From a virus, in IMG/VR virus record IMGVR_UViG_3300032236_000771, positions 1-64,000 of that record: DNA of 64,000 bases. One strand, written 5' to 3'. Shown here piece by piece: positions 36,448-44,641 of the stretch (its first letter is position 1; every line of letters begins with the position of its first letter). Below the pieces are notes generated by a model. The model was not told the origin of the DNA. It made no database searches and saw nothing but the letters and a program-made list of their open reading frames with translations. A program made the position numbers and the translations under genes.

Positions 36448-37575
36448 CTAGTTGGTGTAAACCTTGTTGATAGCCTGGTCGGTGATGATACCGAGACCCC
36501 AGATTGAGTACCATGCGAGTGCGTGTTCACGACCGAAGTCCAGAACACCACCGTCACGGAGCTCAACAGGGAGCGAGATTGCGTGACCAAATGCGTTGTC
36601 ACCAATCATGATTGACTCGTAAACGTCAGCTGCGTTACCAGTTGCGTTGGTCAAGTAACCCGAAGCCTCTGAAGGGTTTTCTGGGTTACCACCCTGACCG
36701 CGGCCAGTGTTAGCAAGTACTGGCACAGAAGTCTGTGAACCAGGAGTGCCTACCAGCGACGAGGTGGTGTAGCCCGACTGCGATGCAGCAAGCTTCTTAA
36801 CCTGAGTGGTCTCGATGAAGACGACGTCGTAAAGACGACCAATCTCACCAAGCATGAAGTTACCTGGAGCAGCGTACTTGGTGACTTCGATGAACTCTGG
36901 GTTCGAGCGAAGGTCACGGCTCTGCTTAGGGTGGATGAACTGGACGTAGGTCTCACCAATGCGAGGGATGTTCTTGCCAGCAAGAACCAGTGCCGAGTCC
37001 TTGATTGCACCGGTGGTCAACTTGTAGTTACCATCGAGGTCAGCAATCGCGGTACCAACGGTACCCTCGTCATAGTTGGTGAAGGCACCACCCGAGATGC
37101 CCGAACGGTCGTAACCGAACGAAGCCGAGGTAGCAGCCGAGAGGGTGTCACGAGCCTGTACGTCGAGGTACTGGGCCATGTGACGACCGAGCAGACGCGA
37201 AGCCGATGCCATGATGTCATCGAACGATGCGTTGAGGAGCAACTCCGACACAGCAACTGCGTAACCGTGCTCAGCAACGGTGATAGCAATCTGCTCTGCA
37301 GTAAGTGCGTTGGTGGTCATACGGACACCTTCGGTCAGTGGAGTTGGGTCCACTGCGAAGTTCTTGTAACGCAGGAAGTTCACACGGAGACCTGGTGCAA
37401 CACCAAGCTCAGTCTTCTTTACTGCGAACTGCTCAAAGCGAAGAATAGGCATCGCCTGGAACAGGATTTCCTTCGACCAGATGGTCTGGATTGCTTGCGA
37501 TAGCTGGCTGTTTGAACCAGAGTACGCAGTAGGAGCCGAGGCAAGCTGGCTCGAACCAGTAATAGCAGAAGCCAT
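36448..37575 (-). CDS. Major capsid protein, N4-gp56 family
   Basis: This 375-residue protein has the N4-gp56 family features: QTIWSKEILFQAMPILRFEQF near 28-48, GLRVNFLRYKNF, AEHGYAVAVSELLLN near 103-117, LGRHMAQYLDVQARDT, and FIHPKQSRDLRSNPEF. This family uses an HK97 fold. It follows the scaffold gene and has a good RBS (AGGAA). Codon use is more uniform than in neighbours, as expected for a highly expressed gene. Confidence 0.94.
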   Translation of the reverse strand: MASAITGSSQLASAPTAYSGSNSQLSQAIQTIWSKEILFQAMPILRFEQFAVKKTELGVAPGLRVNFLRYKNFAVDPTPLTEGVRMTTNALTAEQIAITVAEHGYAVAVSELLLNASFDDIMASASRLLGRHMAQYLDVQARDTLSAATSASFGYDRSGISGGAFTNYDEGTVGTAIADLDGNYKLTTGAIKDSALVLAGKNIPRIGETYVQFIHPKQSRDLRSNPEFIEVTKYAAPGNFMLGEIGRLYDVVFIETTQVKKLAASQSGYTTSSLVGTPGSQTSVPVLANTGRGQGGNPENPSEASGYLTNATGNAADVYESIMIGDNAFGHAISLPVELRDGGVLDFGREHALAWYSIWGLGIITDQAINKVYTN

Positions 37576-37608
37576 TATAGGGTTCCTTTCAATTGATTAT
37601 TTACGGGG

Positions 37609-38379
37609 TTATCCAAAGAGACCCTGACCTCTGTTGTTTCCTGAGCCATTCAAAAGCTTGGCTCGATTCTTCGCATAGTCTGCCATGGACATATTTGCAA
37701 TATTGTCCGGGGTGTACGATAGTGAGTCCGAATTGTTGTCGAGGGGTCCGCTGGCTGGCATGGTGATACTTGCACCACGTCCAACCACTTCTTTACGAGT
37801 CTGTTGCGATACTGCTGCAACCGAATCGAAAATCTTTTGTGAACGGGTCTTAAGGTCAGCGATGCTGGCCTCAATCTCGTCCTTACTGTTACCAGAAATC
37901 AGGTCAATTAGTTCTGGCACAATGTTGTCTCGCTCAGACTCAAGACGAGCCTGACGATACTGCTGGAGTTCCTGGAATTCACGCTCACGCTCAAGAAGAG
38001 CAAATGCCTTCTCGCGTTCCGCACGTTCCGAGGCTAGCTGAGCCTGGAACTCCTCTTCCTTGGTCTTGAGAAGCTTCTTGAAACCCATCTCCTCTTCGGC
38101 CTTGGCCTTTTTCTCAGCCTCACGCTCAGCCTCACGGGCTGCTCGTTTCTGAGAACGCTCGGCTTCTCGAGCCTCACGCTCTTCGCGTTCCTTGCGGAGT
38201 GCGGATACCTCTTCACGCAACTTCTCTACCTGTGGGTAAAGTTTTGCTTTCTCCTGAGCACGGGCCTTGGCGATGTCCTCTGCTGTAAATCCAGCAGCGG
38301 CATTAGCCTCTGACGCAAATGCTTCAGCAGGAGTTGGTACGGTTTCGGTAGATTCTACTACCTCTGCATTATCTGCCAT
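37609..38379 (-). CDS. Capsid scaffold protein
   Basis: This 256-residue protein runs from the ATG at 38379, which has an AAGAGAAAA ribosome site; an ATG at 38397 lacks one. Residues about 45-160 form a long, very charged coiled coil (REEREAREAERSQKRAAR...), followed by a GASITMPASGPLDNNSD linker. Such a coiled coil between portal and capsid genes is the hallmark of a scaffold that directs procapsid assembly. No protease domain is visible. Confidence 0.85.
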   Translation of the reverse strand: MADNAEVVESTETVPTPAEAFASEANAAAGFTAEDIAKARAQEKAKLYPQVEKLREEVSALRKEREEREAREAERSQKRAAREAEREAEKKAKAEEEMGFKKLLKTKEEEFQAQLASERAEREKAFALLEREREFQELQQYRQARLESERDNIVPELIDLISGNSKDEIEASIADLKTRSQKIFDSVAAVSQQTRKEVVGRGASITMPASGPLDNNSDSLSYTPDNIANMSMADYAKNRAKLLNGSGNNRGQGLFG

Positions 38380-38495
38380 AGTATTTTCTCTTTTCATTCT
38401 CGAGGGTCGTTATCCGAATTAATGCCACATGACCTTGTCACTTGTACAAAATAAGTTCACCTTATTTGTCCAAACTTGTGTTGCTAAAAGCAAGA

Positions 38496-38524
38496 TAGTT
38501 AGTAAATTAACTAGTCTTTGTCAA
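38496..38524 (-). promoter_or_regulatory. Candidate promoter for scaffold-capsid genes
   Basis: On the minus strand TTGACA (38524-38519) is followed after 17 nt by TAACTA (38501-38496). The -35 is perfect and the -10 is weak. It overlaps the last codons of the portal gene and precedes an AT-rich 110-nt leader before the scaffold. This is the longest non-coding gap in the head region. Confidence 0.35.
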
Positions 38525-40034
38525 CGGTACGTCGTGATGGAAGTTTGGTCCCATAAGCCTCAGTTACGAGTTCATTACGGATTGCCATTTCGTCCTGGTC
38601 CTCTGCACCCTGACCGTTGGCCTCTTCGTTCTTGGCGTCTGGCCCAATTACGCCATCGCCTAGAACAGAGCCATCGCCCATCATCATTGGGTCCATTGGA
38701 GTAGCGGTGCCATCAGGGCCTGCCATCATGCCAGTGAGGTCCATAATGGACTTCTGGATTTGAACCTTGACTAGGTTGAGAGCACCATCAGACTTAGCGT
38801 CTTCAATAAGTTCTGAACGAATCTCAAGCAACTTCTCTGCTGGGAACTCTTCGCCAAGGGCACGGAGAGCACCTTCCTTGGACTCGAGGCCCATAGACAT
38901 CTTCTGCTGGAGCTCGTTGAGCAGAATCAACTTGTCTAGTGGCAGTGGCTCTGGGAAATGAGCGTAAGTAACGTAAGTCAGCGGGTCATTAGGGTCCAAC
39001 TGAGCAAGTTGGCCTTCGTTGATTGGGCCGTCTTCGTCTGGATTGTAGGAGAGAGTCTCAGGCTCTTTGACGGCCAAGTTCAGGATAACCAGTTCGTTGA
39101 TACGCTCTAGTCCACTTCCATACTGAGAAATTTTCTGTGACCAACGGTTCATCAATGGCTGGTACTGAATCGAAAGTGCTACACCTGAGGTGTTAGAGAT
39201 GGGCTGAACCTGACCAAGAGCGGTCTCAGGAACACCCATCATCTCATGCATTGAACGCTTAAGGGTTTCAAGGTAAGTCATAGCACCGTTGAGTCCAGCA
39301 GAACCGCCCTCAAGGTTGAATACCTGAGCGTCCTTAGGAAGACCTCCCCAAACCTTCTTAGCACCCTTTTCAAGGTTAGAAGACTTGGCACCAACGATTA
39401 CTGTCACAGGGGCAGCGTGGTAGTTGATGATGTCCGCAACGTCAGTAGCGATTTCGTTGTAAGAACGGTTAATGGTGATGATGTCTTGGGCATCCGACAG
39501 TCCCCAAGGCGAACCAGACACTGGGATATTAGGGATGTGGACAACTGGGATAACGCCCAGTGGATTTGGTCGAGAATCAATCAACTCGTCGTTTACGTAT
39601 TCTTCGATAATGTCATCGGTAAGAATTTCGGTGTAGGTAAAGACCTGACGAGTTCCCTCTAGCGAGGTTCCCCAAAAGCGGTACTTCTGCTTGAAACGAA
39701 GCAGGCGAGTACGGTCGTGTGGGTGGAACTCGGGGAAGCAAAAGGCTGAGTTCAACGGAAGGATGCGGACACGTCCCGGGTGGAAACGGCCAATACTGTC
39801 CTCCCACGCCTCTTCATAAGCAACCTTTACGAAGCAGTCGCCAGTGATGCCGCCGAGCTGTGCCATCTCAAGTAGAACGTGCTGCTTGTCGTTATCGATT
39901 TCCCAGACTCGCTCAAGACGTGCAGGGACGATAGCCTCGGTTGCCTTAGGAGAACGGAAGTGGACACCCTTGCCAAAAGTAAAGCGGGCAATGTAGTCAA
40001 GGAAGGCACGGTAGTAGTTGACCGAAATCTGCAT
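38511..40034 (-). CDS. Portal protein (main frame)
   Basis: This 507-residue open frame (MQISVNYYRAFLDYIARF...) has the portal pattern: an N-terminal wing, VHIPNIPVSGSPWGLSDAQD, a helical stem (MHEMMGVPETALGQV) and an acidic disordered C-terminus. Portals form the dodecameric DNA gate. The frame is open upstream to 40076 (GTIEHWGYKRESGE precedes the M), and the missing start of the protein is in another frame at 40066-40236. A +1 shift at about 40077 would give one protein of about 574 residues. A TAG is immediately upstream in this frame. Confidence 0.85.
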   Translation of the reverse strand: MQISVNYYRAFLDYIARFTFGKGVHFRSPKATEAIVPARLERVWEIDNDKQHVLLEMAQLGGITGDCFVKVAYEEAWEDSIGRFHPGRVRILPLNSAFCFPEFHPHDRTRLLRFKQKYRFWGTSLEGTRQVFTYTEILTDDIIEEYVNDELIDSRPNPLGVIPVVHIPNIPVSGSPWGLSDAQDIITINRSYNEIATDVADIINYHAAPVTVIVGAKSSNLEKGAKKVWGGLPKDAQVFNLEGGSAGLNGAMTYLETLKRSMHEMMGVPETALGQVQPISNTSGVALSIQYQPLMNRWSQKISQYGSGLERINELVILNLAVKEPETLSYNPDEDGPINEGQLAQLDPNDPLTYVTYAHFPEPLPLDKLILLNELQQKMSMGLESKEGALRALGEEFPAEKLLEIRSELIEDAKSDGALNLVKVQIQKSIMDLTGMMAGPDGTATPMDPMMMGDGSVLGDGVIGPDAKNEEANGQGAEDQDEMAIRNELVTEAYGTKLPSRRTVDKD

Positions 40035-40065
40035 CTCGCCTGACTCACGCTTGTAGCCCCAATGC

Positions 40066-40236
40066 TCAATGGTGCCCTAAGTACATAGCCCAGTTCAAAC
40101 TATAACGGTTTAAACGTGGTCCGTGTACTTCGAACTCCTCATCGGCTAGTTCTACTAGACCCAGTGGAGAAATAGAGATAGTTAAATCGCTACTCGCTGC
40201 ACGGTACGATGGTGGGGAGAAATCGAGGAAGGACAT
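40066..40236 (-). CDS. Portal N-terminal fragment (other frame)
   Basis: ATG at 40236 with an AGGAGG ribosome site 9 nt upstream opens a 56-residue frame (MSFLDFSPPSYRAASSDLTI..., ending SLNWAMYLGHH) that stops at a TGA at 40066-40068. Leaving out one G of the GGG at 40075-40077 would join MYL directly to GTIEHWGYKRESGE and the 507-residue portal frame. The join reads like a normal portal N-terminus. It is therefore the real start of the portal gene, by programmed frameshift, mutation or sequence error. Confidence 0.72.
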   Translation of the reverse strand: MSFLDFSPPSYRAASSDLTISISPLGLVELADEEFEVHGPRLNRYSLNWAMYLGHH

Positions 40237-40292
40237 CAGGCATCACCTCCTAGAGTTTCGGCGGAATTCCGCATTGGCATGTAAACCTTGCC

Positions 40293-40868
40293 CTACTTGT
40301 AATGTTCTTCTAAAATGGTAGCAATAAGTTGCTCCGTACTAATGCCTAACCTAAGAGAATCTTCTTGCAATTTTGACGCCGTGTCTGTGCTAACTAAAGT
40401 TTTTGCACGAATAATGCTCTCTTTAGTCCCAAGCCATCGGCAGTTTTCAGGAGAGTAAGGCCCATCAGGATTGATTCGGTCAAGTTGTTTCTCCGGGCTA
40501 AATCCGTTATTTAATGCCCATTCCTTAAACGTAAAGAAGTCATTTAGCCATTCGTCACAGACCGTAACTCCGAGTGCTCCATAAAAACGATAATTACCAG
40601 CGTTTTTGTTATAGCAACGTTCTTTAATCTTTAGCCAACGCCTATAGATAGGGGTTCTTGACTCGCCATGGTTTTTGACCCTAGTGAAGGTCTGAACTTT
40701 GCCATCCCGCAAACGAGTCACTTCTTGCCTAGGATTGGTGTCCCATTTTTCTACCCTCTTGATGTGGCGACAATTCTTGCACTGGGACTGTAGTCCGTCA
40801 GCAGTGGTTTTGTTTTTATGGAAATCATCAATGGATTTCACTAGACGACACTTTGAGCAAGGTTTCAT
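40293..40868 (-). CDS. HNH homing endonuclease
   Basis: This 191-residue protein has an N-terminal zinc-finger pair (CSKC...CKNC, residues 4-33), the WLKIKERCYNKNAGNYRFYG segment, and ITVCDEWL-type then QLDRINPDGPYSPENCRWL, the core of a homing HNH family found free-standing in phages. The C-terminal helix may bind DNA. It sits between the terminase/small-gene block and the portal, with its own promoter (TATACT, 6 nt before the ATG), as expected of a mobile gene. GC content is lower than in neighbours. Confidence 0.83.
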   Translation of the reverse strand: MKPCSKCRLVKSIDDFHKNKTTADGLQSQCKNCRHIKRVEKWDTNPRQEVTRLRDGKVQTFTRVKNHGESRTPIYRRWLKIKERCYNKNAGNYRFYGALGVTVCDEWLNDFFTFKEWALNNGFSPEKQLDRINPDGPYSPENCRWLGTKESIIRAKTLVSTDTASKLQEDSLRLGISTEQLIATILEEHYK

Positions 40869-40882
40869 CCACTAAGTATAGC
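40869..40882 (-). promoter_or_regulatory. Promoter of the HNH gene, probably leaderless
   Basis: On the minus strand TATACT (40880-40875) is preceded by CGC and followed by six bases before the ATG at 40868. A start site 6-7 nt downstream of the -10 would fall on the ATG, so no ribosome site would exist, and none is seen. No clear -35 is present. Confidence 0.6.
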
Positions 40883-40904
40883 GGTGAACAGCAGGTGGGA
40901 ATGT

Positions 40905-41189
40905 CTACTTCTTGTCGCCCTTTTTTCCCTTAGCTGACTTATCAGCCTTGTCCTTGTCCTTGAGTTTCTTGCTCTTGGCGAGGTGCTCTTTACGACGAGC
41001 CTCCATCTGCTGAGCCATAATCTTCTTACGGCGAGTAGTTTCGGAGGTGTCTTCAAACTTTCCGCCCAGTTCCACATAACGCTTGTGCACCCAGTGCGAA
41101 GCACCTGGGGATGGGTAGGTAGCGTACTTGGCCTTAGCCTGTGTGACAACCATGTGCCACAAAGTAGAATTAGTAGGTACCTGTGCCAT
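40905..41189 (-). CDS. Small basic protein (DUF5872-like)
   Basis: This 94-residue protein has YPSPGASHWVHKRYVELGG near 25-43, a pattern I recall from a short phage family (DUF5872), and a basic tail (KKLKDKDKADKSAKGKK). Its place between terminase and portal genes suggests a virion or packaging accessory. Function unknown. Confidence 0.68.
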   Translation of the reverse strand: MAQVPTNSTLWHMVVTQAKAKYATYPSPGASHWVHKRYVELGGKFEDTSETTRRKKIMAQQMEARRKEHLAKSKKLKDKDKADKSAKGKKGDKK

Positions 41190-41211
41190 AGAACTCCTCT
41201 ATGTCTAAGCA

Positions 41212-41229
41212 CCCCGCCCTAAGGCGGGG
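41212..41229 (-). terminator. GC-rich hairpin, weak terminator candidate
   Basis: CCCCGCC (41212-41218) pairs with GGCGGGG (41223-41229) around a 4-nt loop, 14 nt after the stop of the 41244 gene. The minus-strand sequence downstream (TGCTTAGACATAG) has little T run, so termination would be weak. Confidence 0.4.
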
Positions 41230-41243
41230 CACTCCGACACTAA

Positions 41244-41639
41244 TTAGTCGTTGACTACGGTAGGGTTCAGACGCTGAGTGCGTCCACCCGATACAACGGT
41301 AGTCTCGAACTTCTGCTCTGCGTAGTCGCTGAACGAGCCGTGAGCAAACTCCGACAGGAAGGTCGGGGCTTCAATCCAAGCAGCCGAGCCAACGTGTGCT
41401 CGTTCTGACAGGGTCTCAGCAGCAGGCTTCTGCCATACTGGTGCATTGCGGTTTGGGCGACCAGGGGCAGCAGCGAAACCGCTCATTACGCCCTTCTGGA
41501 AGTCGGTTGGAACGTCAGTGTCAGTAGCAACGCCTTCTTCAAAACGAAGTGGGCCACGACGCTCAAGGTTGCCAGCAAGCTTACGCTCGTAGACCTGAGG
41601 TGAACGCTCTGGGAAGTTAGGGGTTGGACTGATGCCCAT
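41244..41639 (-). CDS. Hypothetical virion-region protein
   Basis: This 131-residue protein (MGISPTPNFPERSPQVYERK...) is Pro/Arg/Ala-rich in the first half, with the conserved-looking segment AWIEAPTFLSEFAHGSFSDYAE later. It lies between terminase and portal. Small proteins here are often structural. No family is recognised. The ATG has an AAGGAG ribosome site. Confidence 0.62.
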   Translation of the reverse strand: MGISPTPNFPERSPQVYERKLAGNLERRGPLRFEEGVATDTDVPTDFQKGVMSGFAAAPGRPNRNAPVWQKPAAETLSERAHVGSAAWIEAPTFLSEFAHGSFSDYAEQKFETTVVSGGRTQRLNPTVVND

Positions 41640-41732
41640 GATAAACTCCTTAGTGATGGATAGGAAACTGCAGTATTTCCAATCTCTAGTTTGGAGTGTT
41701 TCGGGCCTTTTTGTCGGGCTAACTCAAACTTT

Positions 41733-43325
41733 TTACGCAAAGAATGGCGACATGCTGACCTCTACCTCAGGCATTGTAAGTTCCTTGGTTAGAGAGCAGG
41801 CAATGGCTAGGGAGTCAACAAAGTCATCGTGTGCATGGGCTTCGTTAGGGGCTGCTACTGTGAATATGTTTCCCTTGTACTGGATTTCGGCATCAGTCAT
41901 TTGCTGGTAGAAACGCTTCCAAACGCGAAGACGGCGGGTCTTAGCGTGGGCTGGGTAACTGATTGCCCGTCGCTGAATCAGAGCCTGTAGGTGCTTGAAT
42001 CGGCCAGACTGCTCTTGCTGGCTTGACGTTAGTCCAATAACCTCGGCCCTTGGCAATAGCAGACGAAGACGCTGGGCTACTACGTCACCAACACCGTTGG
42101 CGTCAATGCCCACGGCCAGTACGTCGTAGTTAGATAGGAAGTTGACGATTTGGAAGTACTGTTCTTCCCAGTCATCTCCCTGCAGTTCTAGCCAGTTCAG
42201 TACCCGGTGGTCGTAATAGCCAAACTCATCTGGCCTATCCCAGTCCACGAAGACCACGGTCACAATAGTGGAGTCCATCTTACGGGCGGGGTCAATTCCT
42301 ACGACTACTGGAGTCTGGTGCCAGACCTTGACTAGCTCTTGAGAGGTGTCTCCTAGTTCATCCATGACAGAGGATGACACAAACATTCCTCGCTCAAGGA
42401 GCCACTTGCACATGTAAGACATCTGGAACTCATCAGAGTCCTCGCCAATGCGGAGCATCTCCTGCTTGATGAACTTCTCGTAGTTAGGGTTGACCTTGGC
42501 TACTTCTCGCCAATCCCATTGGAAGTGGTTCTGTCTAGCCCCACGCTCAGTCTGCTTACGTTTGTTCAACTGGATGGACTGATAAAAGTTATTCTTCGAG
42601 GTCGTTGGGGTTCCAGTCTTTACCATGGTTCCCGCATAGTATGCCATCATCGGAGAGATTGACTTGTTGACGATAAAGTCGTCCGCTTCCTGACACTCAT
42701 CGATAATGACGAGGTGGAATGACTTTGACTCAATCTTTGCACGAGGGTTGGCCGTCATCATCATTACGGTAGAGCCGAGTCGCTTTAGGCGAATCTGTCG
42801 GACTACTCCACCCACACGCTCGGTGCTGTCGTCAATTTCTGGGTCGTCTAGAATCTCCACAGCTCGCTCTGAAGTCAGGCGGCTAACGGTACGGCCAAAC
42901 AGTGTTTCAGCCTGACCTTCAGTAGGTGCAAATAGACCAACCCACAGCCCATCTTTGAACTTACCTAGAAGGTCTGGATACAACTTGGCAAGGCTAGGTA
43001 GTAGAACCATAAGGGTGGCTACTGTGTCAGCAACGGTCTCAGACTTTCCTGACTGACGAGAGGCTAGGGCAGTGATTGCCTTACCGTCACCAATAATGAC
43101 TGACTCCATAATGCGTCTAGCCAAAGGCTTCTGGTATGGGTGCAAGTCGTGGCCAACAAGGTGCTTTAGGAATTGCATCATCTTGTCGATAAGGCGGTCA
43201 ACGAACTGCTGAGACAACTCATCGAGTTGCTCCTCATCGTCTACAACGGAATCGGAACCATCCTCCTGATAATACTCAGGATTGATTTCCTCAAACTGTT
43301 CTAGGTCTGGCTGGGTATCGTTCAT
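41733..43325 (-). CDS. terL: Terminase large subunit
   Basis: This 530-residue packaging motor has Walker A SRQSGKSE at 89-96, Walker B LVIIDE at 205-210 with the catalytic Glu, a coupling motif TGTPT near 237-241, and a RuvC-like nuclease domain with D345 (GIDPARK), D408 (GIDANG) and the HDD at 499-501. It cuts and packages concatemeric DNA. The ATG overlaps the upstream stop as ATGA. The family is clear; the packaging mode cannot be told from sequence alone. Confidence 0.95.
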   Translation of the reverse strand: MNDTQPDLEQFEEINPEYYQEDGSDSVVDDEEQLDELSQQFVDRLIDKMMQFLKHLVGHDLHPYQKPLARRIMESVIIGDGKAITALASRQSGKSETVADTVATLMVLLPSLAKLYPDLLGKFKDGLWVGLFAPTEGQAETLFGRTVSRLTSERAVEILDDPEIDDSTERVGGVVRQIRLKRLGSTVMMMTANPRAKIESKSFHLVIIDECQEADDFIVNKSISPMMAYYAGTMVKTGTPTTSKNNFYQSIQLNKRKQTERGARQNHFQWDWREVAKVNPNYEKFIKQEMLRIGEDSDEFQMSYMCKWLLERGMFVSSSVMDELGDTSQELVKVWHQTPVVVGIDPARKMDSTIVTVVFVDWDRPDEFGYYDHRVLNWLELQGDDWEEQYFQIVNFLSNYDVLAVGIDANGVGDVVAQRLRLLLPRAEVIGLTSSQQEQSGRFKHLQALIQRRAISYPAHAKTRRLRVWKRFYQQMTDAEIQYKGNIFTVAAPNEAHAHDDFVDSLAIACSLTKELTMPEVEVSMSPFFA

Positions 43326-43549
43326 AAGGCACGTTTCTTGAGTTCTCGGATAATGGCCGTCAATGCCTCAGCGTTGGCTTCTGCGTCAATCAATACCTCG
43401 ACGCCATCACGCTGGTGGTGGACTACTGCCCTACCAATCGCTGGGAGCAGACTCTCCGTCCACATAATCAAGTCCATAGTCGAAAGACTCTGTGCCCGCT
43501 TCTCTGCCTTGGTAGGCTGGCGGTTCCCATCCTTCTTCAAAATCTTCAT
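43322..43549 (-). CDS. Small protein before terminase (small-subunit candidate)
   Basis: This 75-residue protein (MKILKKDGNRQPTKAEKRAQ...LTAIIRELKKRAL) has a basic N-terminus and two helices. Its stop overlaps the TerL start as ATGA, which supports translation. The first 119 nt overlap the end of the upstream gene in another frame. Starts at 43477 or 43465 are possible but also overlapping. Its place and basic nature could suit a terminase small subunit, but no HTH is evident. Confidence 0.6.
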   Translation of the reverse strand: MKILKKDGNRQPTKAEKRAQSLSTMDLIMWTESLLPAIGRAVVHHQRDGVEVLIDAEANAEALTAIIRELKKRAL

Positions 43550-43790
43550 CAGTTAGTACTCGCTCCTGAATGGCCTTTCGCAAGGCTTGTTCTTCATCTA
43601 GTTGACCTGACCACTTACCAACGACTAGGGTGCGGTAAAACGGCAATCTAATCATAAAAGGACGAGAGGTCCTAAAGGGCTCTGAAATCTCTTGGGTTTC
43701 ACCACGGACAACAAACTTCTTGCCCCAGTCTGCTGGTAGTCGAAAGTATTGTACGAAGTGATTTTTTCCGATGTTGTGTACCTTGGGCAT
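43431..43790 (-). CDS. Hypothetical protein upstream of terminase
   Basis: From the ATG at 43790, four bases after the upstream TAG, this encodes 119 residues (MPKVHNIGKNHFVQYFRLP...). The strand-rich middle (KKFVVRGETQEISEPFRTSR, then IRLPFYRTLVVGKW) is followed by an acidic tail. The longer frame from 43976 runs through the preceding gene and is not favoured. It overlaps the next gene by 119 nt. Not recognised. Confidence 0.6.
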   Translation of the reverse strand: MPKVHNIGKNHFVQYFRLPADWGKKFVVRGETQEISEPFRTSRPFMIRLPFYRTLVVGKWSGQLDEEQALRKAIQERVLTDEDFEEGWEPPAYQGREAGTESFDYGLDYVDGESAPSDW

Positions 43791-43794
43791 GGGC

Positions 43795-44571
43795 CTAACT
43801 TGCTCTGCGTTGTCTTGGTGGGGTTGCTCTTGCTGGATTCTTTCCTGGCGACTTCTTGGCTCTGTTCCCGTAAGTCTGGTTAGGCTCTCGAACAGTCCTA
43901 ACTTTTCTAGACTCAGTCCATACTTTAGTGGCTGAGTGAGTAGTCTTGCCTGGCTGGATGTATCGCTTGTGGACAATCTGCTGGGTACGGGCTACTCGGT
44001 AAAGTTGCTCACGAATGCTTGCATCAATGGTCGATACATCGGCAGGGCCTCGGTCTTTGGCGATAAATAGGCCATCAACAGCCTGAGCACCGGGCTTTGG
44101 GTCTTCGGCTGCCTTATTTAGCCAAGGGCGTCCTTTAGAGTAAGATGCACGGAATGCTTCCCATTCAGACTGGGTAACCCCGTAGTAGTTGTAGAACGTG
44201 CCGTCCCGGAACACGACCGTCATGGTCTGACGACCAGCATCATAACCAGCGGCTACAGTGCGAGGACGGCTGTAGTTGGTGGACGATGTCGGGATGTCTG
44301 ACTCGGTAAAGGCGACTACGTTACCGCTCTTTGCAGACTCCTCGTGCTTGTCCTCATCTTGGTCATAGTAAAAACCAGCACCTGCGTACTCTTCACCGCG
44401 AACAAGGATTGACTCTTCATCACTAGCAAAAATTTCAGCGGCAGTTTTACCTGTGCGGGTACGCATGTCATAGGTAAGGCCGTAAGTATCGCCCTGAACA
44501 ATTGGGCCCAAGCTAGACTGGGCCTGACGACGGTTAGGTAGTTGATTTGGGGGAAGACTGTTCCTAGCCAT
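43795..44571 (-). CDS. KTSC-domain protein
   Basis: This protein has 258 residues. Residues about 105-155 (VAAGYDAGRQTMTVVFRDGT, then YYGVTQSEWEAFRASYSKG) match the KTSC domain, a small strand-rich module in bacteria and phages with an unclear role. Residues 185-258 are basic (HKRYIQPGKTTHSATKVW...). The N-terminus has a TYGLTYDMRTRTGKTAAEIF segment. Found just upstream of terminase; it may be a virion protein. Confidence 0.72.
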   Translation of the reverse strand: MARNSLPPNQLPNRRQAQSSLGPIVQGDTYGLTYDMRTRTGKTAAEIFASDEESILVRGEEYAGAGFYYDQDEDKHEESAKSGNVVAFTESDIPTSSTNYSRPRTVAAGYDAGRQTMTVVFRDGTFYNYYGVTQSEWEAFRASYSKGRPWLNKAAEDPKPGAQAVDGLFIAKDRGPADVSTIDASIREQLYRVARTQQIVHKRYIQPGKTTHSATKVWTESRKVRTVREPNQTYGNRAKKSPGKNPARATPPRQRRAS

Positions 44572-44580
44572 TACAACTCC

Positions 44581-44625
44581 TTAAATAAAGAAAACCGCCC
44601 TACCAGTTTAGAGGTAGGACGGTTT
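44581..44625 (-). terminator. Intrinsic terminator, minus strand
   Basis: AAACCG-CCTACC (44592-44604) pairs with GGTAGG-CGGTTT (44613-44625) with one mismatch and an 8-nt loop. On the minus strand TTTTCTTTATTT follows. It closes the 44642 gene transcript and precedes the KTSC gene. Confidence 0.85.
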
Positions 44626-44641
44626 CTTTACTTGCTAAGTA

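Noticed and set aside
38429-38704. A 91-codon plus-strand frame opposite the portal end
   Set aside because: It lies antisense to a well-supported gene and has a shadow-like composition.
40243-40293. Alternative portal start at the ATG at 40243
   Set aside because: It is only 2 nt from the AGGAGG site and in a frame that does not lead to the portal.
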